Below, piece by piece: positions 1 to 8,241 of a stretch of 64,000 nt of DNA (position 1 is its first letter; the number at the start of each line of letters is the position of its first letter). Below the pieces are notes generated by a model, which saw nothing but the letters and a program-made list of their open reading frames with translations, was not told the origin of the DNA and searched no databases. A program made the translations under genes and the position numbers. The stretch comes from Candidatus Villigracilis vicinus (GTDB taxonomy: Bacteria > Chloroflexota > Anaerolineae > Anaerolineales > Villigracilaceae), in assembly GCA_016721315.1 (NCBI GenBank), contig JADKIL010000021.1:62001-126000 (forward strand), read 5' to 3'.

Positions 1-176
1 CCGCCTTTGGCTGGCAGCCCGAAGGATTTCGTTCCTTCCTCGAAGCGACTCTGATGGACGAGCCCATGCTTGGAACCGGTGCCGGACAATGGGGCGAGGA
101 GATCATGATCACGCCAGAGAATTTGGTGAAGGCAAGCTGTGCGACGGTGGTGAATTTGACGGTGAAGGTCAATTGA
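1..176 (+). CDS. 3' end of an unidentified gene (partial)
   Basis: Reading from base 3, the frame is open from the window edge to a TGA at 174-176 and encodes 57 residues ending in NLTVKVN. The segment contains ordinary-looking protein sequence (FGWQPEGF near the edge, GTGAGQWGEEI in the middle). A second frame (from base 2) is also open past this point, but its translation is rich in Arg/Asp/His and looks like a shadow. The N-terminal part lies outside the window and I do not recognise the family. Confidence 0.55.
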   Translation, partial: AFGWQPEGFRSFLEATLMDEPMLGTGAGQWGEEIMITPENLVKASCATVVNLTVKVN

Positions 177-197
177 TAATTAATTAGTGGCGGTGTG

Positions 198-720
198 ATG
201 GATTCAGAGATTCGGGATTTGATCGAGCATTTCAAGTTGGAGGCGTTGCCGGTAGAGGGGACGCTTTTTGTGAGCACATATCGGTTCAGGAGATATGCCG
301 GACGGAAAGCCGTTTGGGACGGGCATGATCGGGATGTATTGTCATGAACCGCGCAGTGTGTCTTGCTTTCACAAGTTGACGATTGATGAGATGTGGCATT
401 TTTACGGCGGTGACCCGCTGCGCTTGATCTTGCTGTATCCCGATGGCTCGAGCCGCGATGTGATCTTAGGCAGTGAACCGTTGAAGGGTCAGCTTGTGCA
501 ATTTGTGATACCGGCTGGGGTATGGCAGGCGGGTCATTGTGTGGAGGGCGGAAAGTATTCTCTATTTGGTTGTACGCTTGCCCCCGGTTTTACAGGCGAT
601 ATCTTCACGGGCGGCACCCAACCAGAGTTGTTGAAGCTGTACCCAGAACGCAAAAAAGATATTTTGGAATATGGCTTGACGGGCGGAGAAACAGCAATGC
701 CGGATGGGTTTGCGAACTGA
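198..720 (+). pseudogene. DUF985-type cupin, apparently frameshifted
   Basis: The open part (from about base 274 to the TGA at 718-720) carries the core of a DUF985/cupin_5 protein: EMWHFYGGDPL, PAGVWQAG and GCTLAPGF. Such proteins usually start with a motif of the type EIRxLIExxxLEPxPEGG. That N-terminus is present here in another frame, from the ATG at 198 (MDSEIRDLIEHFKLEALPVEG...). The two frames join cleanly (TYR-SGDMPDG) if one base is removed around 283-286. The gene is therefore split by one extra base: either a sequence error or a recent pseudogene. The ATG at 295 would give a protein lacking the first strand of the barrel. Enzymatic function of the family is not established. Confidence 0.6.
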
Positions 721-746
721 GGGTAAACCTCGGTTTCGGATCAGTG

Positions 747-790
747 AGATAAAAATAAAACGCCTCGTACGAGGCGTTTTATTTTTATCT
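747..790. terminator. bidirectional rho-independent terminator
   Basis: A perfect 44-base palindrome, with arms 747-768 and 769-790. The GC core is CGCCTCGTACGAGGCG, flanked by A-rich and T-rich tracts, so it ends in U-runs on both strands. It lies between two convergent genes and contains the malQ stop codon (785-787). Confidence 0.85.
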
Positions 791-2290
791 CAAAGTCATC
801 CAGTTCAAGTCTCTGAGCCCGGCAGCGAGGTCTTCGCGGAAGTCATCCTCCGACATACGCCACTCCCAGTTGCCACCAAGTTTACTGGGGAAGTTCATGC
901 GAGCTTCACCTCCCAAACTGAGGACATCTTGCATGGGGGCAATGGCAAAGACTGCCACCGATTTCCAGACTGCCCGAATAAGGTCCCAGGAGAAATGATG
1001 CCCATCTACACCAAGATAACGACGGGCAAAATCCTTCTCGGCTTCGGGCGCACTGACGTACCAACCTACAGCGGTATCGTTATCATGTGTACCAGTATAA
1101 GCAACGCAATTCGGGATGTAATTGTGCGGCAGGAAAGGATTATCAGGTCCTGAAAAGCCGAATTGTAAAACCTTCATGCCGGGCAGATCAAAGGCAGCCA
1201 ACAATTCAATTACATCCGGTGTCACCAAGCCAAGATCTTCTGCTACGATAGGTAACCCTGTGCCGGGCACGATCACACCATTGCCCAAGTCTTCATCCAC
1301 GGCGCGGAACAGGTCCTTACCGGGTCCAGGCACCCAGCGTCCATGTTCAGCTGTGGTATCGGTGGCGGGAATTTCGTAATACCCCGCAAAACCGCGAAAG
1401 TGGTCGAAGCGCAAAATATCCACTGTCTGCAAAACGGCGCGAATGCGGGAAAGCCACCAGGCGTAACCATCCTTTTTGTGGATCTTCCAATTGTAGAGCG
1501 GATTTCCCCACAATTGACCAGTGGTGGAGAAAATATCAGGCGGAACGCCAGCAACTACAGTTGGGTTGCCAGCCTCATCAAGGAAGAAGAGGTCGGGGTT
1601 CGCCCACACATCAGCAGAATCATAGGCGACAAAGATCGGAATATCGCCCATGATCTGAATCCCTCGTTCATTGGCATACTTGCGCAGCCTGCTCCACTGG
1701 CGGAAGAAAAGGAACTGATAGAAGGAATAGCGTTCGATCGATTCGCCCAATTCCTTTTTGGCTTTGTTAAGCGCGGCTTTTTTACGGGTACGCAAGGCGG
1801 CATCCCAGCCATTCCATGCACCGCCGCCATTGGCTTCCTTCAATGCCATAAAAAGCGAGAAGTCATCGAGCCAGAAAGCATTTTCGGCACAGAAATAACT
1901 GAAGGCATCGCGCAACTCTCCAGGATCGGATTGGAAGTGTTGATAAGCCTTGAGCAATAGATCAAGTTTTTTAGGGATGACCAGCCCAAAGTCTACGCGT
2001 GAGGCGGGCAAATCTTTTAATGCATCCAGATCAGCCTGTGTCACTAAACCTTCGGCAAGCAGGTCATCGGGGCTGATAAGGTAGGGATTACCCGCGAATG
2101 CTGAAAAACATTGATAGGGGGAATCTCCGTAACCGGTGGGACCCAAAGGCAGGATCTGCCAGATCTTACAATGAGTAGATGCAAGCCAATCGATAAAGCG
2201 ATATGCCTGTGGTCCAAGGTCGCCAATACCATATGGACCGGGTAGACTAGTGGGATGAAACAAAATACCAGAAGAACGCTTGAATGCCAT
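785..2290 (-). CDS. malQ: 4-alpha-glucanotransferase (amylomaltase, GH77)
   Basis: Transfers alpha-1,4-glucan segments between maltodextrins, in cytoplasmic glycogen/maltodextrin turnover. About 501 residues, normal for the family. The N-terminus has SSGILFHPTSLPGPYGIGDLG. Catalytic signatures are RFDHFRG (nucleophile Asp), VAEDLG (acid/base Glu) and GTHDNDT (third acid). The frame stays open to a GTG at 2314, but I chose the ATG at 2290. It is preceded by AAGGTG three bases upstream, it starts right before the conserved region, and the GTG lies inside a palindrome. Lies 39 bases after glgA on the same strand, so the two are probably cotranscribed. Confidence 0.93.
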   Translation of the reverse strand: MAFKRSSGILFHPTSLPGPYGIGDLGPQAYRFIDWLASTHCKIWQILPLGPTGYGDSPYQCFSAFAGNPYLISPDDLLAEGLVTQADLDALKDLPASRVDFGLVIPKKLDLLLKAYQHFQSDPGELRDAFSYFCAENAFWLDDFSLFMALKEANGGGAWNGWDAALRTRKKAALNKAKKELGESIERYSFYQFLFFRQWSRLRKYANERGIQIMGDIPIFVAYDSADVWANPDLFFLDEAGNPTVVAGVPPDIFSTTGQLWGNPLYNWKIHKKDGYAWWLSRIRAVLQTVDILRFDHFRGFAGYYEIPATDTTAEHGRWVPGPGKDLFRAVDEDLGNGVIVPGTGLPIVAEDLGLVTPDVIELLAAFDLPGMKVLQFGFSGPDNPFLPHNYIPNCVAYTGTHDNDTAVGWYVSAPEAEKDFARRYLGVDGHHFSWDLIRAVWKSVAVFAIAPMQDVLSLGGEARMNFPSKLGGNWEWRMSEDDFREDLAAGLRDLNWMTLR

Positions 2291-2308
2291 GTTCACCTTG
2301 TAGTTTAT

Positions 2309-2322
2309 GCTCACATGTGAGC
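2309..2322. repeat. perfect 14-bp palindrome between glgA and malQ
   Basis: GCTCACATGTGAGC is a perfect palindrome in the short gap between glgA and malQ. It could be an operator or a small mRNA hairpin just upstream of the malQ Shine-Dalgarno sequence. No partner regulator is visible nearby. Confidence 0.5.
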
Positions 2323-2329
2323 GAATTTT

Positions 2330-3751
2330 TTATTTCACCAGTGACTGGTAAATTTTGAGATACTCCCTTGCAGACGCTTCCCAGGAAAAATCTTTTGCCA
2401 TGCCATTGCGCTGTAAAGTTTCCCATTTTTCACGATCAGTGAGTGTTTTCATACCAGCTTTGATTGCGCTGACCAGAGACATGTGATGCATCTTTTCAAA
2501 AACGAACCCAGTCTCATTCGGCTTGACCGTGTCTTTCAAACCGCCTACCGAGCGTACAACTGGCACACAGCCATAGCGCATTGCGATCATCTGTGCAAGC
2601 CCGCATGGTTCATAACGAGAGGGCATGAGGATCATATCTGCACCCGCATAGATCTGGCGGGCAAGGTTCGCATCAAACTTTAGCTCTGCTTTTATCTTAT
2701 CCGGGAAGAGGGTCTGCAATTCGCGAGCGGCTTCTTCAAGTTTCGGGTCGCCCGTCCCCAAGATGACCGCCTGAAAATTGATACGCTTCATGTTCTTGAG
2801 TGCTGTAAAAGCCAGATCGACGCCTTTTTGAACATCCATACGTGAGATGACTGCCAACAGCGGCACATTCGGGTCGCGCACAAGACCGAGCTTCTCTTGC
2901 AGCAATTCTTTATTCTCAGCGCGGCGGTTGAAAGTATCCAGGCTGTAATTTACGCTTAACGCTTTGTCAACCGACGGGTCAAATGAGACCATATCAATAC
3001 CGTTCAAAATTCCACTCAAGGATTCTTTACGCAGATTGAGGAAATCGTACAAGCCGCAGCCAAACTCTTCAGTGAGCACCTCGCCCGCATATCCCGGTGA
3101 CACAGCGACGATCGCATCAGATGCCCACAAACCCAGTGGCAATGGCAGGACACGCGCCCACTCAGGCAGGTCGGTTTGCGCCAGCTTGACCCCATAACTT
3201 TCAAGGATAGCGCCTACATCCGCCCCCATAAATGGCAGGTTATGCAATGTGATGACACCTGCCACATGTTTTGCTCCAGCTTCCCAGCGCTTGGTCAGGT
3301 TCACATACAGGCTCAACGATGTATGCCAATCATTTGCATGAATAACATCCGGCTGCCAATTGATATGTTTGGGAAGTTCCATTGCCGCCATCGAAAAGAA
3401 GGCGTATTTTTCAGAATCTTTGGCAGCATCCAACGAATAGACAGAACCGTTCGCTCGAATGGGCTCACCGCCGATAAAATAAACTGGCAAGCCATTCAAC
3501 GTGGTCTCGAACGCCTCCACCCCAACCTCTGAGTCGCCGCGTGGAATGGAGAACAGATCCAACGGACGAAGGTTTTCCGCTTTCACCGCCGGGTGATATG
3601 GCAGCACTAGCCGCACATCCAATTTAATTTCGTCATTTGAAAGCGCGCGCAACTCACGCGGCAAAACCCCTGCAACATCGCCGAGCCCGCCAACCTTGAT
3701 AAATGGGTCAGCTTCGGCGGCGAGAAAAAGCACATTGATCGTTTTAGACAT
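2330..3751 (-). CDS. glgA: glycogen synthase (GT5)
   Basis: Elongates alpha-1,4-glucan from ADP- or UDP-glucose. 473 residues, as expected for bacterial GlgA. The sugar-nucleotide binding loop KVGGLGDV is at residues 19-26 and the C-terminal GT-B signature SRYEPCGLAQMIAMRYG is near residue 380. The N-terminus (INVLFLAAEADPF) is typical, so the ATG at 3751 is firm. A TAAAAT hexamer ends six bases before this ATG, which would give a leaderless mRNA. Sits between ppk2 (24 bases upstream) and malQ on the same strand, forming a carbon/phosphate storage block. Confidence 0.94.
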   Translation of the reverse strand: MSKTINVLFLAAEADPFIKVGGLGDVAGVLPRELRALSNDEIKLDVRLVLPYHPAVKAENLRPLDLFSIPRGDSEVGVEAFETTLNGLPVYFIGGEPIRANGSVYSLDAAKDSEKYAFFSMAAMELPKHINWQPDVIHANDWHTSLSLYVNLTKRWEAGAKHVAGVITLHNLPFMGADVGAILESYGVKLAQTDLPEWARVLPLPLGLWASDAIVAVSPGYAGEVLTEEFGCGLYDFLNLRKESLSGILNGIDMVSFDPSVDKALSVNYSLDTFNRRAENKELLQEKLGLVRDPNVPLLAVISRMDVQKGVDLAFTALKNMKRINFQAVILGTGDPKLEEAARELQTLFPDKIKAELKFDANLARQIYAGADMILMPSRYEPCGLAQMIAMRYGCVPVVRSVGGLKDTVKPNETGFVFEKMHHMSLVSAIKAGMKTLTDREKWETLQRNGMAKDFSWEASAREYLKIYQSLVK

Positions 3752-3774
3752 GATCTGATTTTACTCCCAATGAG

Positions 3775-4578
3775 TTACTCGATCACAATCCCTGAAAGAT
3801 CATCTTTGGGCTCGGGGTATTTCATGTTCAAATTCTCCAAAGTCTCCACTAAAATTTTTGAGATCACAAGATCGCGATACCACTTACGATTGGCGGGCAC
3901 GATATACCACGGCGCATGTGTTGAGCTGGTCTTATTTAATACATCTTCATATGCGGCTTGATAGTCACCCCATAATTTACGCTCGTCCAAATCACCCAGG
4001 CTGAATTTCCAATGTTTGGTGGGGTCATCCAGGCGGGCTTGCAATCGTTCCTTTTGTTCGTCTTTACTGATATGCAGGAAGAATTTAAGGATGGTCGTAC
4101 CGTTCTCCGCCAGGATCCTTTCAAAGGCATTGATCTGTTCATAGCGCTTTGACCAGACATTTTTATCTACATAGCCATGCACCCGCACAACCAGAACATC
4201 TTCATAATGACTGCGATTGAAGATCACAATCTCGCCGCTTGCGGGAGTTTGTTTGTGAATACGCCACAGGAAATCGTGCGCCAATTCTTCGCCGGTCGGC
4301 ACTTTGAAACTCGCCACTTTCACACCTTGTGGGTTAACCCCATCGAACACACGGCGGATCGCGCCGTCCTTGCCGCCTGTATCCATGGCTTGCAAAACTA
4401 CCAGCACTTTATGCCTGCCTTCTGCATAAAGCAATTCCTGCAATTCCTGCAATTTTTCATTCAACTTTGAGATCGCTTTAAGACCCTCTTCTTTTCCGCC
4501 CTTAAAATCACCGATATCCTGCGGGTCCCGTTCCGACAATTTGATCTTCTTTCCAGGCTCGACCAGATGCTTCTTCAT
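3775..4578 (-). CDS. ppk2: polyphosphate kinase 2 family protein (PPK2)
   Basis: Uses inorganic polyphosphate to phosphorylate nucleotides, cytoplasmic. 267 residues with a single PPK2 domain. The phosphate-binding loop AMDTGGKDG lies at about 64-72, the lid/Walker B region VIFNRSHYEDVLV at about 118-130, and the final W-R-D stretch NRKWYRDL is near the C-terminus. Single-domain length suggests the class I/III (ADP/AMP to ATP) group, but the nucleotide preference cannot be read from sequence. The start has a good Shine-Dalgarno (CGGAGG) six bases upstream. Directly precedes glgA and malQ. Confidence 0.9.
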   Translation of the reverse strand: MKKHLVEPGKKIKLSERDPQDIGDFKGGKEEGLKAISKLNEKLQELQELLYAEGRHKVLVVLQAMDTGGKDGAIRRVFDGVNPQGVKVASFKVPTGEELAHDFLWRIHKQTPASGEIVIFNRSHYEDVLVVRVHGYVDKNVWSKRYEQINAFERILAENGTTILKFFLHISKDEQKERLQARLDDPTKHWKFSLGDLDERKLWGDYQAAYEDVLNKTSSTHAPWYIVPANRKWYRDLVISKILVETLENLNMKYPEPKDDLSGIVIE

Positions 4579-4597
4579 GAGACCTCCGAGTTTTTAT

Positions 4598-4627
4598 AAA
4601 AAACCCCCGAGCTTTTTGCCCAGAGGT
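4598..4627 (-). terminator. rho-independent terminator downstream of tRNA-His
   Basis: Read on the minus strand, ACCTCTGGGC and GCTCGGGGGT pair over ten positions (three G-U wobbles) around a five-base A loop, followed by six T. It closes the tRNA-His transcript before ppk2 starts. Confidence 0.65.
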
Positions 4628-4633
4628 TTTGTT

Positions 4634-4660
4634 TGGGAGTCTGATGGGCTTCGAACCCAA
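4634..4660 (-). other. 3'-half tRNA-like remnant (T-arm plus acceptor strand)
   Basis: This 27-base segment matches the 3' end of the nearby tRNA-His (4717-4743) at 24 of 27 positions, including GGGTTCGA and the terminal CTCCCA. No matching 5' acceptor strand exists upstream on the same strand, so it is not a complete tRNA. A CCCC-ATCGA-GGGG hairpin precedes it. It may be a duplication or the trace of a past integration at the tRNA 3' end. Confidence 0.6.
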
Positions 4661-4718
4661 TACCCCTCGATGGGGCAACTCCACAGATGTTCACCTCAAA
4701 CACTTGAGGGTTTCAGTG

Positions 4719-4791
4719 GGAGCCTGATGGGTTTCGAACCCACAACATCTACAGCCACAGTGTAGCGCTCTGCCGTTGAGCTACAGGCTCC
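4719..4791 (-). tRNA. tRNA-His (anticodon GTG)
   Basis: The cloverleaf folds fully. Acceptor GAGCCTG/CAGGCTC, D-arm GCTC/GAGC, anticodon stem CTACA/TGTAG with loop CTGTGGC (anticodon GTG), T-stem GTGGG/CCCAT with loop TTCGAAA. The encoded extra G at position -1 (base 4791) faces discriminator C73, the identity element of tRNA-His. The 3' CCA is not fully encoded. It lies downstream of hisS and a GNAT gene on the same strand. Confidence 0.95.
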
Positions 4792-4832
4792 ATGTTTGCC
4801 TGCTCCAATATTCTTTTGGAGAAGCGGGCAAA

Positions 4833-4860
4833 ATTTTACCACAAATCACCGCAGGTTCAA
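4833..4860 (-). promoter_or_regulatory. probable tRNA-His promoter
   Basis: On the minus strand TTGAAC (4860-4855), a 16-base spacer and TAAAAT (4838-4833) form a sigma-70-like promoter overlapping the end of the GNAT gene. Transcription would start about 35 bases before the tRNA. A bulged hairpin fills this leader. Confidence 0.55.
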
Positions 4861-5313
4861 GAGCGCCAACGCTTCTCCATCCACGATCTCCCCGGTCTCT
4901 ACAAAACCATAGGAAGCATATAACTTGCGTGCGGTTTCATTTTCTGGTTCATAACTGATGGCGACCGCCGTTATACGAGGGTCACTGCGATATTTTTCGA
5001 GCATCCACTCCATACCAAATTTGCCGTACCCCTTGCCTTGACGTTTCTCATCCACCATCAGCCGCAAGATAAAACCCTGAAATCTGGAGAAACTATAGTT
5101 ATACGACATCATCAAAAAGCCAACCGGCTTATCTTCTTCATAGATACCATAGGGTTCCATCGCCCAATACCCTTCGTCTGGGATATCTTCGCCAAATTGA
5201 GCTTCCGCGATCGAATAAAGATTAGTCGCCACAAAATGCTTCTGATCTTCCCGAACTTTCAGGGCGATCAGTTCCCGCCAGTTCTCTTTTGAGACAGGAC
5301 GAATTTCAGGCAT
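4846..5313 (-). CDS. GNAT family N-acetyltransferase
   Basis: 155 residues. The acetyl-CoA-binding motif A is clear (RLMVDEKRQGKGYGKFGMEW, with R-Q-G-K-G-Y-G), followed by NETARKLYASYGFVETGE, the usual strand/helix of the C-terminal half. The overall layout resembles diamine/spermidine acetyltransferases of the BltD/SpeG type, but the substrate cannot be assigned. The start overlaps the end of hisS by eight bases, so the two are translationally linked. Confidence 0.8.
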   Translation of the reverse strand: MPEIRPVSKENWRELIALKVREDQKHFVATNLYSIAEAQFGEDIPDEGYWAMEPYGIYEEDKPVGFLMMSYNYSFSRFQGFILRLMVDEKRQGKGYGKFGMEWMLEKYRSDPRITAVAISYEPENETARKLYASYGFVETGEIVDGEALALLNLR

Positions 5314-6583
5314 TTTTCAAAATACCCATAACAGAATCGACCAACGCTTCTTTTTTGACCTGAACCTGCTCGCCATTCGTAAGGTTTTTGATGACGACCA
5401 AGCCTTTCTCTGCTTCGTCGGGTCCGAGCACCAGCGCCACCTTGATCTTCATCTTGTCCGCAAATTTAAATTGTTTGGGCAATTTGTTCGGTTCCGGCGA
5501 AACCATCACATTCATGCCTGCCTGTCGCAGTTCAGCAGCCAAGGCAAAAGAACGCATCCACAACGTCTCGTCGAATACAGTCACCAATACCTGTGCAGGG
5601 CTAGGCTGAAATTCCGGCACCAACCCAGCTTCCTGTAGGATAAGTCCGATCACCACATCCCCCATTGCAAAGCCAACCCCCGAGAGCGGCTGTCCACCCA
5701 CGTCGGCAAGTAGATTGTCATAACGCCCGCCGCCAAAAATGGCACGCTTTAAAGAGCCGCTGGTATCAAAGGCTTCAAAGACTGTGCCGGTGTAATACAA
5801 CAGTCCGCGCATGATATTTGGGTCAAATTTTACATATTCCTTTACGCCCAGAGCTTCCAACGCAGCGAAAAGACGGGTCAGCTCGTCACTTTTCTTCCAC
5901 AGTTCAAAATTACCGAGAATGTCTTTCAAACCATCGAGTTGAGTCTGGTTCAAGCCGAGGTCAAAGGCGTTCGCATCCCACTTCGCGGCTTCCATCTTGG
6001 TGCGGCGGTCAACGAGGTTCGAAACATCGAGGCGCTTTTCCACAGGAATGCCCAAGGCGTCGAATTCAGAATCCATCAAGCGGCGATTATTCACATAGAT
6101 CAGAGCCCGCTCCGGGCTGAGTCCGACCGAGCGCAGGAAGGTCGCACCAACAGCGATCAACTCTGCATCCGCTTCAGGCGAGTTGACTCCAAGCATATCC
6201 ACGTTCCATTGAAAAAACTCACGTGTACGCCCCTTTTGAGGCTGTTCATAGCGCCAGAACGGACCGAAGGACCACCAGCGCACCGGATAGGTTAGTTCGC
6301 CTTGTTTTGCCGCGATCATTCGTGCCAGACTGGGCGTCAATTCTGGGCGCAAGGTCACAAAATCGCCGCCACGGTCTTCAAATGTGAATGACTGTTTCTT
6401 CACCAACTCTTCGCCAGATTTTGCCGCATACAGGTCAATGGTCTCAATAAACGGTGCGTCCCATTCCTGGTAACCAAATGCCTGGGAAGCGGCGCACATC
6501 TTTCCATAGATAAAATTCCGCAGAGCCATTTGCTCCGGGTAAAATTCGCGAGTGCCTTTTACTGCTTGAATCTTGTTTGCCAT
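5306..6583 (-). CDS. hisS: histidyl-tRNA synthetase
   Basis: Class II aminoacyl-tRNA synthetase that charges tRNA-His. 425 residues. N-terminal KGTREFYPEQM, then TLRPELTPSLARMIA (77-91), motif 2 FWRYEQPQKGRTREFFQWNVD (109-129), the histidine-binding RGLLYYTG region and motif 3 GGGRYDNLLADVGG, and an anticodon-binding domain at the C-terminus. Start ATG at 6583 has GGAG upstream and a TAAAAT box about 20 bases before it. Its cognate tRNA-His lies about 500 bases downstream. Confidence 0.95.
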   Translation of the reverse strand: MANKIQAVKGTREFYPEQMALRNFIYGKMCAASQAFGYQEWDAPFIETIDLYAAKSGEELVKKQSFTFEDRGGDFVTLRPELTPSLARMIAAKQGELTYPVRWWSFGPFWRYEQPQKGRTREFFQWNVDMLGVNSPEADAELIAVGATFLRSVGLSPERALIYVNNRRLMDSEFDALGIPVEKRLDVSNLVDRRTKMEAAKWDANAFDLGLNQTQLDGLKDILGNFELWKKSDELTRLFAALEALGVKEYVKFDPNIMRGLLYYTGTVFEAFDTSGSLKRAIFGGGRYDNLLADVGGQPLSGVGFAMGDVVIGLILQEAGLVPEFQPSPAQVLVTVFDETLWMRSFALAAELRQAGMNVMVSPEPNKLPKQFKFADKMKIKVALVLGPDEAEKGLVVIKNLTNGEQVQVKKEALVDSVMGILKNA

Positions 6584-6692
6584 GATCGCTCCAATGCGCA
6601 GATTTTATCATGGCTTTCCTGTCAAAATTCAGTCGGTGAATTTTGTTTTTATGTTTGGTATCATTCCCCTATTATTTTCAAGGAGAGAAAAA

Positions 6693-7493
6693 ATGAAAAT
6701 TGACTATCAGGAACCCAGCAAAGATTTACTGATGCGGATCGACATTCATGAAAAATATGGTTCAGCCAATATCGATATGTGGACCAATGAATTGCTGCAA
6801 CCCAAGGCAGGCATGACCATTTTGGATGTGGGCTGCGGTGCGGGAAAACTGTGTTTCCTGTTCAATGATTATGTCAAAGGCGGGGCGAAGATCACCGGCG
6901 GTGACTTCTCAGAAGAATTACTCGAGAAGGCGCGCGAAAAGAATAAAAAGACCGGCGCGAACATAGACTTTCAGTTCCTGGATTTCAACGAAAAATTCAA
7001 ATTCGAAGACGGTTCGTTCGACCTCTGCACTTCGGCATTTGCGATCTACTACGCCTCAGACCTCGACTTTACCTTTGGTGAAGCTCACCGCGTGCTGAAA
7101 CCTGGCGGACGGCTTTTCGTCTCCGGCCCACTGCCGGAAAACAAGCAGATGTTCTACGACATCATCAAAGAAGCCACCAATAAGCCCATTCCGCCCATGC
7201 CGGGTTCTTCCCGTTTCAAGGGTGATATCTTCAGCACCATTGATCGCATTTTTGCAAAGACCGAACTGCACAAATTTGAAAATCATCTTACCTTCCCTGA
7301 AGTTGCACCATTCATTGACTACGTCCGTGCATCACTCGGTGAAGATCGCCGTTTATGGACCTCCATGTTCAACGGAAAAGATGAATACGAAGCCCTGATC
7401 GGCAAGATCGAAGAGGTTGCCAAGAAGTGGTTTGACCGCGACGGCAAACTGGTGATGACCAAGGTCATCGGCGGAATTCTGGCGACAAAATAA
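6693..7493 (+). CDS. class I SAM-dependent methyltransferase
   Basis: 266 residues from the ATG at 6693, which follows a strong AAGGAGAG Shine-Dalgarno sequence; the longer reading upstream runs into the divergent hisS promoter region. SAM-binding motif I is ILDVGCGAGK near residue 45, motif II/III is GGDFSEELLEKAR and motif post-I is SFDLCTSAFAIYY, then HRVLKPGGRLFVSGP. Methyltransf_11/25-like. The acceptor is unknown. Confidence 0.85.
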   Translation: MKIDYQEPSKDLLMRIDIHEKYGSANIDMWTNELLQPKAGMTILDVGCGAGKLCFLFNDYVKGGAKITGGDFSEELLEKAREKNKKTGANIDFQFLDFNEKFKFEDGSFDLCTSAFAIYYASDLDFTFGEAHRVLKPGGRLFVSGPLPENKQMFYDIIKEATNKPIPPMPGSSRFKGDIFSTIDRIFAKTELHKFENHLTFPEVAPFIDYVRASLGEDRRLWTSMFNGKDEYEALIGKIEEVAKKWFDRDGKLVMTKVIGGILATK

Positions 7494-7499
7494 AACTGA

Positions 7500-7549
7500 C
7501 GATAGACAATGAATCATAGACGATGAAAAAAACCGTCTGTGGTCTATCG
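7500..7549. repeat. intergenic inverted repeat (CGATAGAC ... GTCTATCG)
   Basis: Eight-base arms at 7500-7507 and 7542-7549 enclose degenerate copies of the same theme (CATAGACGATG, ACCGTC). The following bases GTCCACCGTCCACCATC are a short direct repeat. It fills the gap between two plus-strand genes and could fold into a hairpin, but lacks a T-run. Confidence 0.5.
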
Positions 7550-7572
7550 TCCACCGTCCACCATCTAAATTT

Positions 7573-8241
7573 ATGAACTTCTTCGGCAAACGAGTCCTAT
7601 TCCTCGGCGCACACCCGGACGATATTGAGATCGGGTGCGGTGCTTTGATACACAATATCGTCAATAAAACTGAGATCTTGTGCGTAACCCTTTCAGACAA
7701 CCAGAAAAACCCTGATCTGCAAAAGGTCAAAAACGAACACATCAACTCCATGAAGGTGCTGGGCGTTCCTGAAGAAAAGATCAACTTCGGTCCATTCACT
7801 ACACGTGTCTTTCCGGATGCCCGGCAGGATATTCTTGAATACTTCCTCAAACTCCGCAAGGAATTCAAGCCCGACCTGATCTTCACGCACTCGAAGCAGG
7901 ATGTTCACCAGGATCACAATACGATGACGGATGAGGCGCTGCGTGCCTTTCGTGGGATCACGGTGCTGGGCTTTGACGTGGTGCGCTCTTCGTATGGGTT
8001 CTTTCCCAATTTTTTGGTAGAAGTCACTGAAATAAATGTAAACAAGAAGATTGAAGCGCTGGCGCAGTATGCCACCTACCAAGACCGTTACTACTTCAAT
8101 GCCGAGTTGACCCGCTCGATTATGGTCCGGCATGGAGCATTGGCAGAACGACCGTTTGCGGAAGGATTCGATATTTTGAGGATGGAATTTTCGATTTCAG
8201 TTGAGAATTTTCGAATTTCAAATAATGGAAGTTCGGGCTGA
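7573..8241 (+). CDS. PIG-L/LmbE family deacetylase
   Basis: 222 residues. Zinc/catalytic signature AHPDDIEIGCG at 13-23 and the second motif HSKQDVHQDHNTM at 106-118 (His112/His115) define the PIG-L (LmbE) fold that removes N-acetyl groups from amino-sugar conjugates. The glucosaminyl substrate is not identifiable; bacillithiol/mycothiol-type BshB/MshB and antibiotic-pathway enzymes share this fold. No convincing Shine-Dalgarno sequence precedes the ATG. Its last 24 bases overlap the 3' end of the convergent GNAT gene. Confidence 0.85.
   Translation: MNFFGKRVLFLGAHPDDIEIGCGALIHNIVNKTEILCVTLSDNQKNPDLQKVKNEHINSMKVLGVPEEKINFGPFTTRVFPDARQDILEYFLKLRKEFKPDLIFTHSKQDVHQDHNTMTDEALRAFRGITVLGFDVVRSSYGFFPNFLVEVTEINVNKKIEALAQYATYQDRYYFNAELTRSIMVRHGALAERPFAEGFDILRMEFSISVENFRISNNGSSG

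Noticed and set aside
704..1960. Long plus-strand open frames opposite malQ
   Set aside because: They mirror the malQ frame, show no family motif and have biased composition; treated as shadows of the minus-strand gene.
2291..2314. GTG start for malQ at 2314
   Set aside because: The GTG lies in a palindrome and has no Shine-Dalgarno sequence; the ATG at 2290 has AAGGTG upstream and starts at the conserved N-terminus.
4661..4716. A second complete tRNA next to tRNA-His
   Set aside because: Only the T-arm and 3' acceptor strand exist; no complementary 5' acceptor strand, D-arm or anticodon arm could be folded.
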